A DNA stretch of 18,827 nucleotides from the NCBI GenBank assembly GCA_035493895.1, contig DATJHM010000050.1, forward strand, positions 1 to 18,827. Reading direction: 5' to 3'. Of this stretch, positions 1 through 7,296 are shown one piece after another (position 1 is the stretch's first letter; each line of letters starts with the position of its first letter). The notes beneath the pieces were generated by a model. It was not told the origin of the DNA, did not search any database, and was given only the letters and a program-made list of their open reading frames with translations. The DNA comes from DATJHM01 sp035493895 (lineage in GTDB: Bacteria > Chloroflexota > Ktedonobacteria > Ktedonobacterales > Ktedonobacteraceae). A program made the position numbers and the translations under genes.

Positions 1-296
1 CCCACACTCAAACGTCCATAGTGTGGACTGCGCATCGCATCCATCGTCTCTAACGTTTCATCGATCAGGGCGGCAATCTTTTGGGCATAGAGATAGAGAG
101 CCTCGCCCGCCTGGGTCAGGTGCGTCTTGCGTCCAATCTTATCGAACAGCTTTACCCCCATAGACTCTTCCAACTGGCGTATCTGCGCTGAGACGGCTGG
201 CTGGCTGAAATGTAATTCTTTCGCGGCCCGGGCATAGCTGCAATGCTTTGCAACCACCTGGAACGTTGCGAGCTGATGCAGATTGATCGTGCGCAT
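1..296 (-). CDS. LysR-family transcriptional regulator, N-terminal part (cut by window edge)
   Basis: Reading leftward from the ATG at 296, the frame is open to the window edge and gives about 98 residues beginning MRTINLHQLATFQVVAKHCS. This is the winged helix-turn-helix of a LysR regulator: the stretch ARAAKELHFSQPAVSAQIRQ (about residues 23-42) is the typical recognition region, followed by LFDKIGRK and LTQAGEAL and the start of the linker helix. The effector-binding domain lies outside the window. An AGGAGG ribosome-binding site sits 5 bases before the ATG, so the start is secure. The gene is divergent from isocitrate lyase across 310 bases. LysR proteins often control a divergent neighbour, so regulation of that gene is plausible but inferred. 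Confidence 0.93.
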   Translation of the reverse strand, partial: MRTINLHQLATFQVVAKHCSYARAAKELHFSQPAVSAQIRQLEESMGVKLFDKIGRKTHLTQAGEALYLYAQKIAALIDETLETMDAMRSPHYGRLSV

Positions 297-606
297 GTTT
301 ACCTCCTTGTAACAACCAATGCCGTGCACTGAATGCTGTATATTGTACGATATATTTTTCTCCCGCTCTGTTTCAGCAGTTTTTGCATAACAAGAGAAAG
401 ACTCATTCTCTGCCCCAAAAATTCATAACTTTATTATCTGCTCGTGACGAACTCATAACCGAAAGCTTATGCATTTCCTCACGATCCTTGAAGTGAAACA
501 CTAGCCCTTTCTTAAAAGTATCGGGTATCCTTGCTGTAGGGAATAGTCTCAAGAGAAAAAAGCCACGATAGTTCTTCTTCGTTTCATCGCTGAAAGGGAA
601 AACATC
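297..606. promoter_or_regulatory. Divergent intergenic region between lysR-type gene and isocitrate lyase, with a 16-bp near-palindrome
   Basis: This 310-base stretch must hold the promoters of both divergent genes. At 339-354 lies a near-perfect palindrome, TATATTGTACGATATA, with 7 of 8 arm pairs matching. On the minus strand it contains TACAAT and TATACA, both -10-like, so a protein bound there could block the lysR-type promoter. It does not fit the plain T-N11-A LysR box. A minor 6-bp hairpin (AGAGAA/TTCTCT) lies near 392-411. No convincing -35/-10 pair was found for isocitrate lyase. No gene is visible here. Confidence 0.45.
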
Positions 607-1884
607 ATGATGATCAATCAACATGTTAGCAGACTCGCAATGTCATGGAGAGCCGATCCTCGCTGGCAAGGCATTACGCGACCATACACAGCAGAGGATG
701 TGATCAGGCTACGTGGCTCGATTCATATTGAGCATACCCTGGCGCGCCTGGGAGCGGAGCGACTCTGGTATTTATTGCAGAGTGAACCGTATGTGGCCGC
801 CCTGGGAGCATTGACAGGCAATCAGGCAGTGCAACAGGTAAAAGCAGGCTTAAAGGCAATTTATCTGAGTGGCTGGCAAGTAGCCGCCGATGCGAATCTG
901 GGAAGCCAGATGTATCCCGATCAGAGCCTCTATCCAGCAAATAGCGTTCCTGAAGTTGTACGCAAGATCAATCATGCCTTACAACGAGCCGATCAGATTC
1001 AGCAGGTCGACGGTCAGGGCGATATCTACTGGTTCGCCCCTATTATCGCTGATGCAGAAGCTGGTTTCGGAGGGGCGCTCAATGTGTTCGAGATCATGAA
1101 AGCGATGATTGAAGCCGGGGCAGCAGGCGTTCACTTTGAGGATCAGCTTTCCTCAGAGAAAAAGTGTGGACATATGGGTGGCAAAGTCCTCATTCCCACA
1201 AAGACCGCGATCAAACATCTTGTAGCAGCTCGTCTGGCCGCTGATGTGCTGGGAGTCCCAACGCTCCTGATCGCGCGTACGGATGCTCAAGGTGCCCGTT
1301 TGATCACTTCCGATATTGACCCGGCCGATGAGCCATTCTTAACGGGAGAACGGACAGCGGAAGGTTTCTACAGGCTGAAGAGCGGACTTGATACCGCAAT
1401 TGCCAGAGGATTGGCTTATGCACCCTATAGCGATCTCATCTGGTGCGAGACCTCCGAGCCAGATATAGAAGAGGCTCGATACTTTGCGGACGCTATTCAT
1501 GCTCAATTTCCTGGTAAATTGCTGGCTTATAACTGTTCACCTTCGTTCAACTGGCACAAGAAACTGGATGAGGAGAGCATCGCAGTATTCCAGCACAAGC
1601 TCGCAAGGATGGGCTATGCCTTTCAATTCATCACACTGGCGGGCTTCCACGCCCTCAATCACAGCATGTTTACGCTGGCACAGGGCTATAAAAAATGTGG
1701 CATGACCGCCTATTCCGCATTACAGCAGGCAGAATTCGCGCTAGAAAAGTGTGGCTATACGGCGACGAAACATCAGCACGAGGTTGGTACGAGCTACTTC
1801 GACGAGGTAGCCCAGGTGATAGCAGGAGGAACGTCAGACACCATAGCCCTTGCCGGTTCAACCGAAGAGGCACAATTCCACTAG
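607..1884 (+). CDS. aceA: Isocitrate lyase
   Basis: The 425-residue product cleaves isocitrate to glyoxylate and succinate, the first step of the glyoxylate shunt, in the cytoplasm. It carries the isocitrate lyase signature KKCGHM at residues 185-190, with catalytic Cys187. It also has the metal-binding stretch ADAEAGFGG (about 148-156), WCETSEPD near 279 and the conserved NCSPSFNW (309-316). The length matches the short bacterial form of about 430 residues. Two ATG codons are adjacent (607 and 610). AAAGGG ends 8 bases before the first, so either may serve as start. No malate synthase gene is in the window, so the shunt partner must be elsewhere. The divergent LysR-type gene is the obvious candidate regulator. 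Confidence 0.97.
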   Translation: MMINQHVSRLAMSWRADPRWQGITRPYTAEDVIRLRGSIHIEHTLARLGAERLWYLLQSEPYVAALGALTGNQAVQQVKAGLKAIYLSGWQVAADANLGSQMYPDQSLYPANSVPEVVRKINHALQRADQIQQVDGQGDIYWFAPIIADAEAGFGGALNVFEIMKAMIEAGAAGVHFEDQLSSEKKCGHMGGKVLIPTKTAIKHLVAARLAADVLGVPTLLIARTDAQGARLITSDIDPADEPFLTGERTAEGFYRLKSGLDTAIARGLAYAPYSDLIWCETSEPDIEEARYFADAIHAQFPGKLLAYNCSPSFNWHKKLDEESIAVFQHKLARMGYAFQFITLAGFHALNHSMFTLAQGYKKCGMTAYSALQQAEFALEKCGYTATKHQHEVGTSYFDEVAQVIAGGTSDTIALAGSTEEAQFH

Positions 1885-1909
1885 TTTTCAGCATCTGGCT
1901 GAGATAAGA

Positions 1910-1937
1910 CGCCGATGGGTTGATCGACCCATCGGCG
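1910..1937. terminator. Hairpin between convergent genes (11-bp perfect stem)
   Basis: CGCCGATGGGT (1910-1920) and its exact complement (1927-1937) enclose a 6-base loop. The hairpin lies between the convergent ends of isocitrate lyase and the LLM oxidoreductase, as expected for a shared terminator. No U-run follows the stem in either direction; on the plus strand an A-run follows. If it terminates transcription, it is not a classic intrinsic terminator. Confidence 0.55.
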
Positions 1938-1983
1938 GCAAAAAAGAAGATGGCGTTTTCATATTCGCCCCCTTCAATCATGG

Positions 1984-2982
1984 TTACACTTCCAGAGAAC
2001 CGATCAAATGCAGTAACTGCTTTCGCTCACGCGGCTCATCAACAATGGGCACGAGGGCGAGCAACAGTTCATCCAGGCCACTGGCGAGCAGTTCTTGAAT
2101 ACGGCGGCTCACAGTTGCCTCATCGCCACTGATCACCAGGGCACGCGCCAGGGCATCCAGATTCTCCTCATCGCCAGCAACCGCTCCAGCAAAACCCGCT
2201 TTTACAAACATCCGAGCGAAGGCATCAAGATGAGCCATCCTTTGCACCTGTTGACGTACTGCCGCCAGCACTGCCGCTTCATCTGTGCTCAAAGCGACCT
2301 GCATCAGCGCGATAACTGGTGGGGCAGGGCGAGCACTGCTCTTGGCTCCCGCATGAAGCATGGGAAGCGCCTGATTGAGCAGATAAGGGAGCGGACTCGT
2401 GGAGGAGATCGCGCCATCGGCAATCTCTCCCGCCAGATGGAACGCCTTCGGTCCCATTGCTGAGATCAGCAGCGGAATTTGCGCGGTGCGTGGTAGAGTA
2501 TATTTTACGTTGAAAAATGTCCCGTGGTGATCAACGCTGCCCTCCCATAACAGAGCACGCATAACCTCCAGGTACTCTTTGAGATAGGGCAGGGGCGAGG
2601 GCTGTTGCAAGCCATACACACCCTCCATGTAGAAACGATGGCTGGTGCCAATCCCCAGGCGCAAGCGTCCGGGAGCGATATCGTGTACAGCGAGGGCTTG
2701 CTGAGCCATGACCAGCGGATGACGTGGGTAGGTGGGGACGATTGCGGTCCCCAGTTTGATCCGCTCGGTCTGAGTAGCAACCGCAGCAAAGACGGTCAGG
2801 ACGTCGGCACATCCGGCAGATTCGCTTGAAAGCCAGATCTGCTGGACGCCCATTTGCTCGGCCTCGCGTATTCTGCTGATGGTATCTACCGTATCTGTGG
2901 CCTGGATATACATGCCGATACGATCACGCAACGACATCTTTGCGACCGCACTTGAACGCGATTGTGCTTCTTTCTCTTCCAT
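1984..2982 (-). CDS. LLM-class (luciferase-like) flavin- or F420-dependent oxidoreductase
   Basis: The 332-residue product has the luciferase-like TIM-barrel pattern: DRIGMYIQATDT at the N-terminus, then EAEQMGVQQIWLSSE, TERIKLGTAIVPTYPRHP, LRLGIGTSHRF and LISAMGPKAFHLAGEIADGAI. These motifs are typical of LLM oxidoreductases using FMNH2 or coenzyme F420; the substrate cannot be read from the sequence. The start at 2982 is chosen because AGGA sits about 6 bases upstream. The in-frame ATG at 3060 has no ribosome-binding site and adds 26 residues unlike the family. The gene is divergent from an MmyB-type regulator across 200 bases, which suggests that regulator controls it. Confidence 0.88.
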   Translation of the reverse strand: MEEKEAQSRSSAVAKMSLRDRIGMYIQATDTVDTISRIREAEQMGVQQIWLSSESAGCADVLTVFAAVATQTERIKLGTAIVPTYPRHPLVMAQQALAVHDIAPGRLRLGIGTSHRFYMEGVYGLQQPSPLPYLKEYLEVMRALLWEGSVDHHGTFFNVKYTLPRTAQIPLLISAMGPKAFHLAGEIADGAISSTSPLPYLLNQALPMLHAGAKSSARPAPPVIALMQVALSTDEAAVLAAVRQQVQRMAHLDAFARMFVKAGFAGAVAGDEENLDALARALVISGDEATVSRRIQELLASGLDELLLALVPIVDEPRERKQLLHLIGSLEV

Positions 2983-3182
2983 AACATTTCCTGTTCTTCT
3001 CGTACATTGGTAGATGTTCCCTCCTGCGAACGAAGGAATATCTGGCGATCTATGGACCATGCATGAGGTCTGGTGCTATTATGGAACTACGCTCAGGCTT
3101 TAACCAGGAGTGTAACTAAACATAGGTGTAAATAGTAACAGCTTCATTACAAACAGACACGAGAAGGCAGTGATAAAAACAT

Positions 3183-4055
3183 ATGACCGAAAGTGTGAAG
3201 CGCCGTATAGGACTTGCCAATTTTTTGCAGGCGCGTCGTGCACGTCTGCGTCCAGAGCAATTTAACCTGCCAACGTTTCAAAGGCGACGCACGCGCGGAC
3301 TCAGACGAGAAGAGATTGCGCAACTGATCGGTGTGGGCGTTTCCTGGTACACCTGGCTCGAACAGGGACGCGATATTCAGGTCTCTGATCAGGTTCTGGA
3401 GCGGCTCACGGTGATCTTGCAATTGAATGAAGAGGAACGCAAGCATTTGTTTGCCCTGGCACGAGACGCAATGCCCCCACAAGATGAACGGGACGACGAG
3501 TGGCTGGTGCAAAACACGCCCTATCAAACCATTCTCGATTCATTCGTCTATCCGGCCAGACTGGTAGATCGGCGTTTGAATGTAGTGGGATGGAATGAAA
3601 GCGCCAACCGAACCTTTAGCGAATATGCGCGCCGCTCTGGCCGGGACCGCAACACCACCTGGTTTGTCTTCACGCATCCCTATTCGCGAGAAATGCTCGT
3701 CCATTGGGAACGTACGGCGCGGCAGAGCGTTGCGTTCTTGCACGCGATCCGTGACCAGTATCCCGATGACGCATGGTTAAAGGATTTGATTGCAGATCTC
3801 CAGCAAGCCAGCCCCGAGTTTCGCACATGGTGGCCTGAGCATGATATTCTTCTGACGTGTCAGGGATTCGCCGAAATCAATCATCCGCTGGTTGGTCGTC
3901 TCGCACTGCAACCAACGACTTTTGTGGTCCCCTCGCGGCCAGATTTGCGCATGATTGTCTATACACCATTGCCGCAAGAAGATACTGATGCCAAGCTCAG
4001 AAGGTTAACTGGCAAGGATTTTGCACCATTGCAAGACATGGATGTCAGGTTATAG
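3183..4055 (+). CDS. Helix-turn-helix regulator with MmyB-like ligand-binding domain
   Basis: The 290-residue protein starts with an XRE-type helix-turn-helix (about residues 10-80). It contains the hallmark RRTRGLRREEIAQLIGVGVS followed by WYTWLEQGRDIQVSDQVLERL, highly characteristic of the MmyB family. The C-terminal two thirds (about 105-280, from NTPYQTILDS through LVGRLALQPTTFVVPSRPDL) matches the MmyB-like ligand-binding domain, a PAS-related fold thought to bind small hydrophobic ligands. Such genes often sit divergent to an oxidoreductase, as here. The ribosome-binding site is weak: GAGAAGG lies about 15 bases before the ATG. The gene ends 116 bases from the convergent methyltransferase gene. 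Confidence 0.93.
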   Translation: MTESVKRRIGLANFLQARRARLRPEQFNLPTFQRRRTRGLRREEIAQLIGVGVSWYTWLEQGRDIQVSDQVLERLTVILQLNEEERKHLFALARDAMPPQDERDDEWLVQNTPYQTILDSFVYPARLVDRRLNVVGWNESANRTFSEYARRSGRDRNTTWFVFTHPYSREMLVHWERTARQSVAFLHAIRDQYPDDAWLKDLIADLQQASPEFRTWWPEHDILLTCQGFAEINHPLVGRLALQPTTFVVPSRPDLRMIVYTPLPQEDTDAKLRRLTGKDFAPLQDMDVRL

Positions 4056-4090
4056 ATAGAGGAAATACGTTCTTTCATAGTTTATACAGC

Positions 4091-4131
4091 ATTACGAGAA
4101 ATGTGCTCAGCAGGGACGCATTTCTTGTAAT
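4091..4131. terminator. Hairpin between convergent genes (15-bp stem with two wobble pairs)
   Basis: ATTACGAGAAATGTG (4091-4105) pairs with CGCATTTCTTGTAAT (4117-4131), with two G-U pairs and an 11-base loop. It lies between the convergent MmyB-type regulator and the methyltransferase, so a bidirectional terminator is likely. No long U-run follows. Its sequence resembles the hairpin at 9273-9318. Confidence 0.6.
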
Positions 4132-4171
4132 GTTACGGCCAGGCTTCCACCTCTATGGTTTCCGGCACAGG

Positions 4172-5050
4172 TTAGTTGTCGGCGGGGCGTGTGCCCCAGG
4201 CGGTCAGGAGTTTCCAGGTGCCGTGGAAATCGGGCTGGTGCATCTCCTGAAGCATTTGCTGATACAGGCTGTCGTAGTTTGGGCCTGCACAATCCCACTT
4301 CTGGATGAAGGGACGTAGCGTTTGAAAGAAGTGCTTTGCATCCTGATAGCAGACCTCTCCCGCTGGCGTCCCGGCCCAATATTCCCTGGCATAGCTTTTC
4401 GTCTGCACCCGCGGGTATCCCCACAAGGTAAGAAGGCGCTCCAGGTGCGACGTCAGGCCATCGGGAGCATCTGTGAAGAGATGGCCTGCCCGATATAAGG
4501 CACACCTGACACGCGCATAGAGTTGGGTCAGCGCCGGACTGGTACTGACCGCGCCAACCTCGAGATCGGTCACGCGCACAACACCAGGAATACGCGCCAC
4601 CCGTCCCATCTCGGTGAGCATTTTGGGCCAGTCCCAGGTGCGCATAAAGCTCGAACCCAGGCGCATATTGACCAGATCAAAGAAGGAAGTGGGAAATTCG
4701 AGCATGTGCAGGGCGTCCATCACGTGAAACTCTGTACGACCTTTGACCTGCTCGGCTTCAGCCTGTGCACGCGCATATTCGACGAGGGCAAGGCTCACAT
4801 CGACCCCCACCAGCCGAGAAATACGCGGATAGGCTTTTGCCGTATCAATCAGCCATCTCCCGGTGCCACACCCCACATCCAGCACGCGCCGAAAGGCGCT
4901 CGGGTCCGGCTGCTCCTGCAAAACGCCCCCCATACTGGCAGTGAGTAGCTGATCCTGGATCTGTAAGCGCTGCATTTCATCCTGATTAGCACGATCCGCC
5001 ACAAAATAGGTACTTGGCAGCTCTGGCTTCTGGTTCGAGGAGGTTGACAT
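4172..5050 (-). CDS. Class I SAM-dependent methyltransferase
   Basis: The 292-residue cytoplasmic protein has a Rossmann-type SAM-binding fold: motif I VLDVGCGTG at residues 56-64, GVDVS at 82-86 (acidic residue after strand 2), MDAL at 111-114 and FDLVNMR near 124. The N-terminal YFVADRANQDEMQRLQIQDQ is a recognisable lead-in of a subgroup with many paralogues in Ktedonobacteria (from memory, not searched). The acceptor substrate cannot be inferred. GGGAG lies about 10 bases before the ATG. A good promoter with an overlapping inverted repeat lies at 5146-5179, which suggests its own regulated transcription unit. It is not obviously part of the upstream cluster, from which it is separated by 185 bases. 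Confidence 0.93.
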   Translation of the reverse strand: MSTSSNQKPELPSTYFVADRANQDEMQRLQIQDQLLTASMGGVLQEQPDPSAFRRVLDVGCGTGRWLIDTAKAYPRISRLVGVDVSLALVEYARAQAEAEQVKGRTEFHVMDALHMLEFPTSFFDLVNMRLGSSFMRTWDWPKMLTEMGRVARIPGVVRVTDLEVGAVSTSPALTQLYARVRCALYRAGHLFTDAPDGLTSHLERLLTLWGYPRVQTKSYAREYWAGTPAGEVCYQDAKHFFQTLRPFIQKWDCAGPNYDSLYQQMLQEMHQPDFHGTWKLLTAWGTRPADN

Positions 5051-5145
5051 GACTTTGCACTCCCTTCGTAAGCATGCATATCTTTTCAGGGTGTAGATCT
5101 ACAAATATCAATACAAATAACGAAGAGCCGAAAAAGACACGATTA

Positions 5146-5179
5146 AGTATAGGGCAGTTCGACGAATCTGGCAACTGCC
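5146..5179 (-). promoter_or_regulatory. Sigma70-like promoter with overlapping inverted repeat, for the methyltransferase gene
   Basis: On the minus strand, TTGCCA (5174-5169) and TATACT (5151-5146) are separated by exactly 17 bases, close to the sigma70 consensus. An inverted repeat GGCAGTT...AACTGCC (5153-5159 and 5173-5179, 13-base spacer) covers the -35 end and the spacer, as a repressor operator would. It could also be the terminator hairpin of the gene ending at 5236, but no U-run follows it. The predicted transcript start is near 5139, giving a leader of about 90 bases. Confidence 0.55.
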
Positions 5180-5235
5180 GACGATTCTTACACCTCTATT
5201 GTGCCTCATGCGCGTCATCGAGAGGCAACAAAATG

Positions 5236-5688
5236 CTACCATCTACGAACAAGCAAGAAGCGCTTCAAAAGAGAGGACGGGTGTGGAGGAAGCTGTTCCT
5301 GGCAATCATCGTGAGTGCTGAGTTCCTGATGACTGCCAGGTTCGAGAGTGGCTTGCTCTTGTTGCGCATCATCTGTCAGGTCGATAGTCACGGTCCCAAC
5401 AGGGAGGACCACGTTGGTGCTCTCATGCAATTTCGCCACGAGGGTTTGAATGAGCGCGGCATCCTCGCTGAGATGATGGCCTTCGTAGACCAGCGATTTT
5501 TTTCCGCCATCGATCTGGATTGTCAGCGTCGTTTTTCGGTTATCCAGCCAGGCTTTCAAAGCAGTCGCGACGGCAGAGGAGGAGAGAATACCCGAACTGA
5601 TTACGATGACGGTCTGGAGAAGAGCGTCTTTCTTCTCAGATACGATGCCATTTTTCGCCGTAAATGGAAGTTTGAAGATATTGTCCAT
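5236..5688 (-). CDS. Small membrane protein resembling effector-associated constant component 1 (EACC1)
   Basis: The 150-residue product has a hydrophobic segment (TVIVISSGILSSSAVATAL, about residues 26-44) followed by KAWLDNRKTTLTIQIDGG and a strand-helix region ending LIQTLVAKLHE. The order membrane segment, short basic WLxxR linker, beta strand with xDG turn, helix recalls EACC1 small proteins, which accompany conflict-type effector systems. The usual longer N-terminal part is missing and no NACHT, protease or effector gene is nearby, so the call is tentative. AGGAG sits about 10 bases before the ATG. The gene begins 31 bases after the M55 peptidase stop, probably in the same operon. The C-terminus (from about residue 100) is polar and low in pattern. 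It could simply be an uncharacterised membrane-anchored protein. Confidence 0.55.
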   Translation of the reverse strand: MDNIFKLPFTAKNGIVSEKKDALLQTVIVISSGILSSSAVATALKAWLDNRKTTLTIQIDGGKKSLVYEGHHLSEDAALIQTLVAKLHESTNVVLPVGTVTIDLTDDAQQEQATLEPGSHQELSTHDDCQEQLPPHPSSLLKRFLLVRRW

Positions 5689-5719
5689 GCCGTCGTTCTC
5701 CTGAGAAGTCGGCTAACGC

Positions 5720-6547
5720 TTAACGATCCACCAGCGAGCGGGTAAGAGTGACGATGGTAACGAAGGTCTGGTAAAGAGTAAGCAACTGATCACTGACGAC
5801 TTTGACGGTGCGTGGAGCAACCCGCTCGACACCGCGAATCCAGAGGGCCATATCGGCCATGTCGGCGACGAGGAACGTGATCTCCAGTGCAACGGGGAGT
5901 TTGAACGCGGGCACGCTCATCTCCTCGATCCTCTCGACCGCACGTCTGGCCCCTGACTGTAACAGTTCACAGGCCAGGTCAGGATGGAGATGCGAGGCCG
6001 CAAAACGACCCAGCGAATGTTTGACCACGACTTTTTCAGCCTCTGGTGCGATCGTCTCCGATTCGCGAGCCGTAACTTCGTCGCCGCTGACAAAAAGAAT
6101 GGGAACACGGTAATGATCGGCGACCAGCGCATTAATCCCCGACTCACCGACAATCTCGCCATTGATACGCACTTCCCAGATCGCGCCGGGATTGTACGTG
6201 TGCGAGAGAATGGCGCGTTCAGCACCAATCGAACCATGATAGCTCACAAAAAATACGCCATCGAAGCTGGCATCCAATCCTTCCATCATATACATCGGCT
6301 TATGCTTCCCGGTGATGAGCGTGGCTCGACCCGCCAGATCCTGAGGATGCAGATTGCGCATGGTATTATGTGAATCGTTCACGACGAATTCATTTGCGCC
6401 CGCATCCAGTGCGCCGTTGATGACCGCATTCACTTCGTTGGTAAGTAAGTATCGTCCCTGCTCATACTCAGCGTTTCCCTTGAGAATCTGTTCCCACGCA
6501 ACGATCCCACTGGTCCCTTCAAAATCGGTCGAAAGAAATAATTTCAT
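5720..6547 (-). CDS. dppA: M55-family D-aminopeptidase (DppA-like)
   Basis: The 275-residue metallopeptidase matches Bacillus subtilis DppA (274 residues) in length and ligand positions. MKLFLSTDFEG supplies Asp8 and Glu10, NDSH gives His60, SYHG gives His104, LSHTY gives His116, and the GEIVGESGINA region gives the remaining Glu near 135. The family removes N-terminal D-amino acids from short peptides and is thought to help reuse D-Ala-containing peptides from cell walls. The start at 6547 is preferred because the family begins at MKLF and AGGA lies about 10 bases upstream. The longer frame to 6592 would overlap the preceding gene. It begins 16 bases after the HAD remnant and is followed after 31 bases by the EACC1-like gene. 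Confidence 0.94.
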   Translation of the reverse strand: MKLFLSTDFEGTSGIVAWEQILKGNAEYEQGRYLLTNEVNAVINGALDAGANEFVVNDSHNTMRNLHPQDLAGRATLITGKHKPMYMMEGLDASFDGVFFVSYHGSIGAERAILSHTYNPGAIWEVRINGEIVGESGINALVADHYRVPILFVSGDEVTARESETIAPEAEKVVVKHSLGRFAASHLHPDLACELLQSGARRAVERIEEMSVPAFKLPVALEITFLVADMADMALWIRGVERVAPRTVKVVSDQLLTLYQTFVTIVTLTRSLVDR

Positions 6548-6563
6548 GCGCTGACAATCCTTT

Positions 6564-6878
6564 TCAATCGTTCTTCTCACGTTTTGGATCAACGTACTTC
6601 AGGAGACTACAAATATCAACAATAGCTTGCTCAATAGCAGAAAACGAGATACCATACATGCCAGGCTTCCGCACGGCTTCTACATACATCTGATCATCAT
6701 CTACAAAGATCGCCTCTTGCGGTGCGAGTTGGAGCATTTGAAGCGCACGTCGATAGATTTCGGACTCCGGTTTTTTCACACCTACCTCAGCGGAAACAAC
6801 GATTGCATCAAAGAGATGCTCCAGGTGAAAGCGTTGGGTAACGATCTTGCGCACCTGGGGAGTGGTATTGCTGAGCAT
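6564..6878 (-). pseudogene. C-terminal remnant of a HAD-superfamily phosphatase
   Basis: The 104-residue frame starts directly at HAD motif II (MLSNTT), continues with motif III (VGVKKPESEIYRRAL, the Lys) and ends after motif IV (AIFVDDDQMYVEAV, acidic metal-binding residues). The N-terminal half with the DxD nucleophile and the cap domain is absent. In the same frame a stop occurs 27 bases before the ATG, inside the intact Rid gene, so no N-terminus can be recovered nearby. It cannot work as a normal phosphatase. It is nevertheless fully open, starts 7 bases after the Rid stop and ends 16 bases before the peptidase, so it may still be translated. Either a truncated relic or a repurposed small binding protein is possible. 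Confidence 0.8.
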
Positions 6879-6885
6879 GCTTTCT

Positions 6886-7296
6886 CTATTCCGGCAAATG
6901 CGCTATGGCTTCGATTTCAAGCAAGAGTTCTTCTCGGGCCAGTCTGCGTACTTCAACAAGAGTGCTTGCTGGTGGATTTTGTGTGTTTATATAGCGGTCG
7001 CGGACCTCGCGCAGGGCCAGTAGTTGCGACATATCAATAACATATATGTTCAATTTGACAACATGGGTAAAATCAGCGCCCACTGCGGTCAGAGCTGCCT
7101 TGAGATTTTCAAAGACCTGTTGCGTTTGAGCGCGAAAATCATGCGGACCGACGATATTTCCTGATTGATCAAGCGCGATCTGACCGGAGATAAAGACGGT
7201 TCGCCCACGTGTTACCTCAACAACATGCGTATAGCCCGGGGGTGTCGCCAGCGTTGATGGATTGACGAAGTGTATATGGGTTGGATGAGTCTCCAC
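6886..7296 (-). CDS. Rid-family (YjgF/YER057c/UK114) protein lacking the RidA arginine
   Basis: The 136-residue product shows the Rid fold sequence: FVNPSTLATPPGYTHVVEV, RTVFISGQIALDQSGNIVG, QTQQVFENLKAALTAVGADF and the C-terminal PPASTLVEVRRLAREELLLEIEAIA. Classic RidA hydrolyses reactive enamine/imine intermediates using an Arg in PARSCVEVARL. Here that position is Ser (PPASTLVEV), so it belongs to an Rid subgroup of unknown activity. The start is taken as GTG at 7296 because GAAAGGG lies 6 bases upstream and the family begins about there. ATG at 7314 is an alternative without a ribosome-binding site. It is the first gene of a tight four-gene minus-strand cluster with a promoter at 7396-7425. 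Confidence 0.9.
   Translation of the reverse strand: METHPTHIHFVNPSTLATPPGYTHVVEVTRGRTVFISGQIALDQSGNIVGPHDFRAQTQQVFENLKAALTAVGADFTHVVKLNIYVIDMSQLLALREVRDRYINTQNPPASTLVEVRRLAREELLLEIEAIAHLPE

Noticed and set aside
5074..5745. Open frame of 223 codons on the plus strand
   Set aside because: It lies opposite the EACC1-like gene and its promoter region, crosses the cluster junction and has no recognisable domain; the minus-strand genes have good ribosome-binding sites.
5236..7296. A full defence or conflict system based on the EACC1-like protein
   Set aside because: No effector, protease, NTPase or nucleotide-signalling gene is present; the neighbours are metabolic genes.
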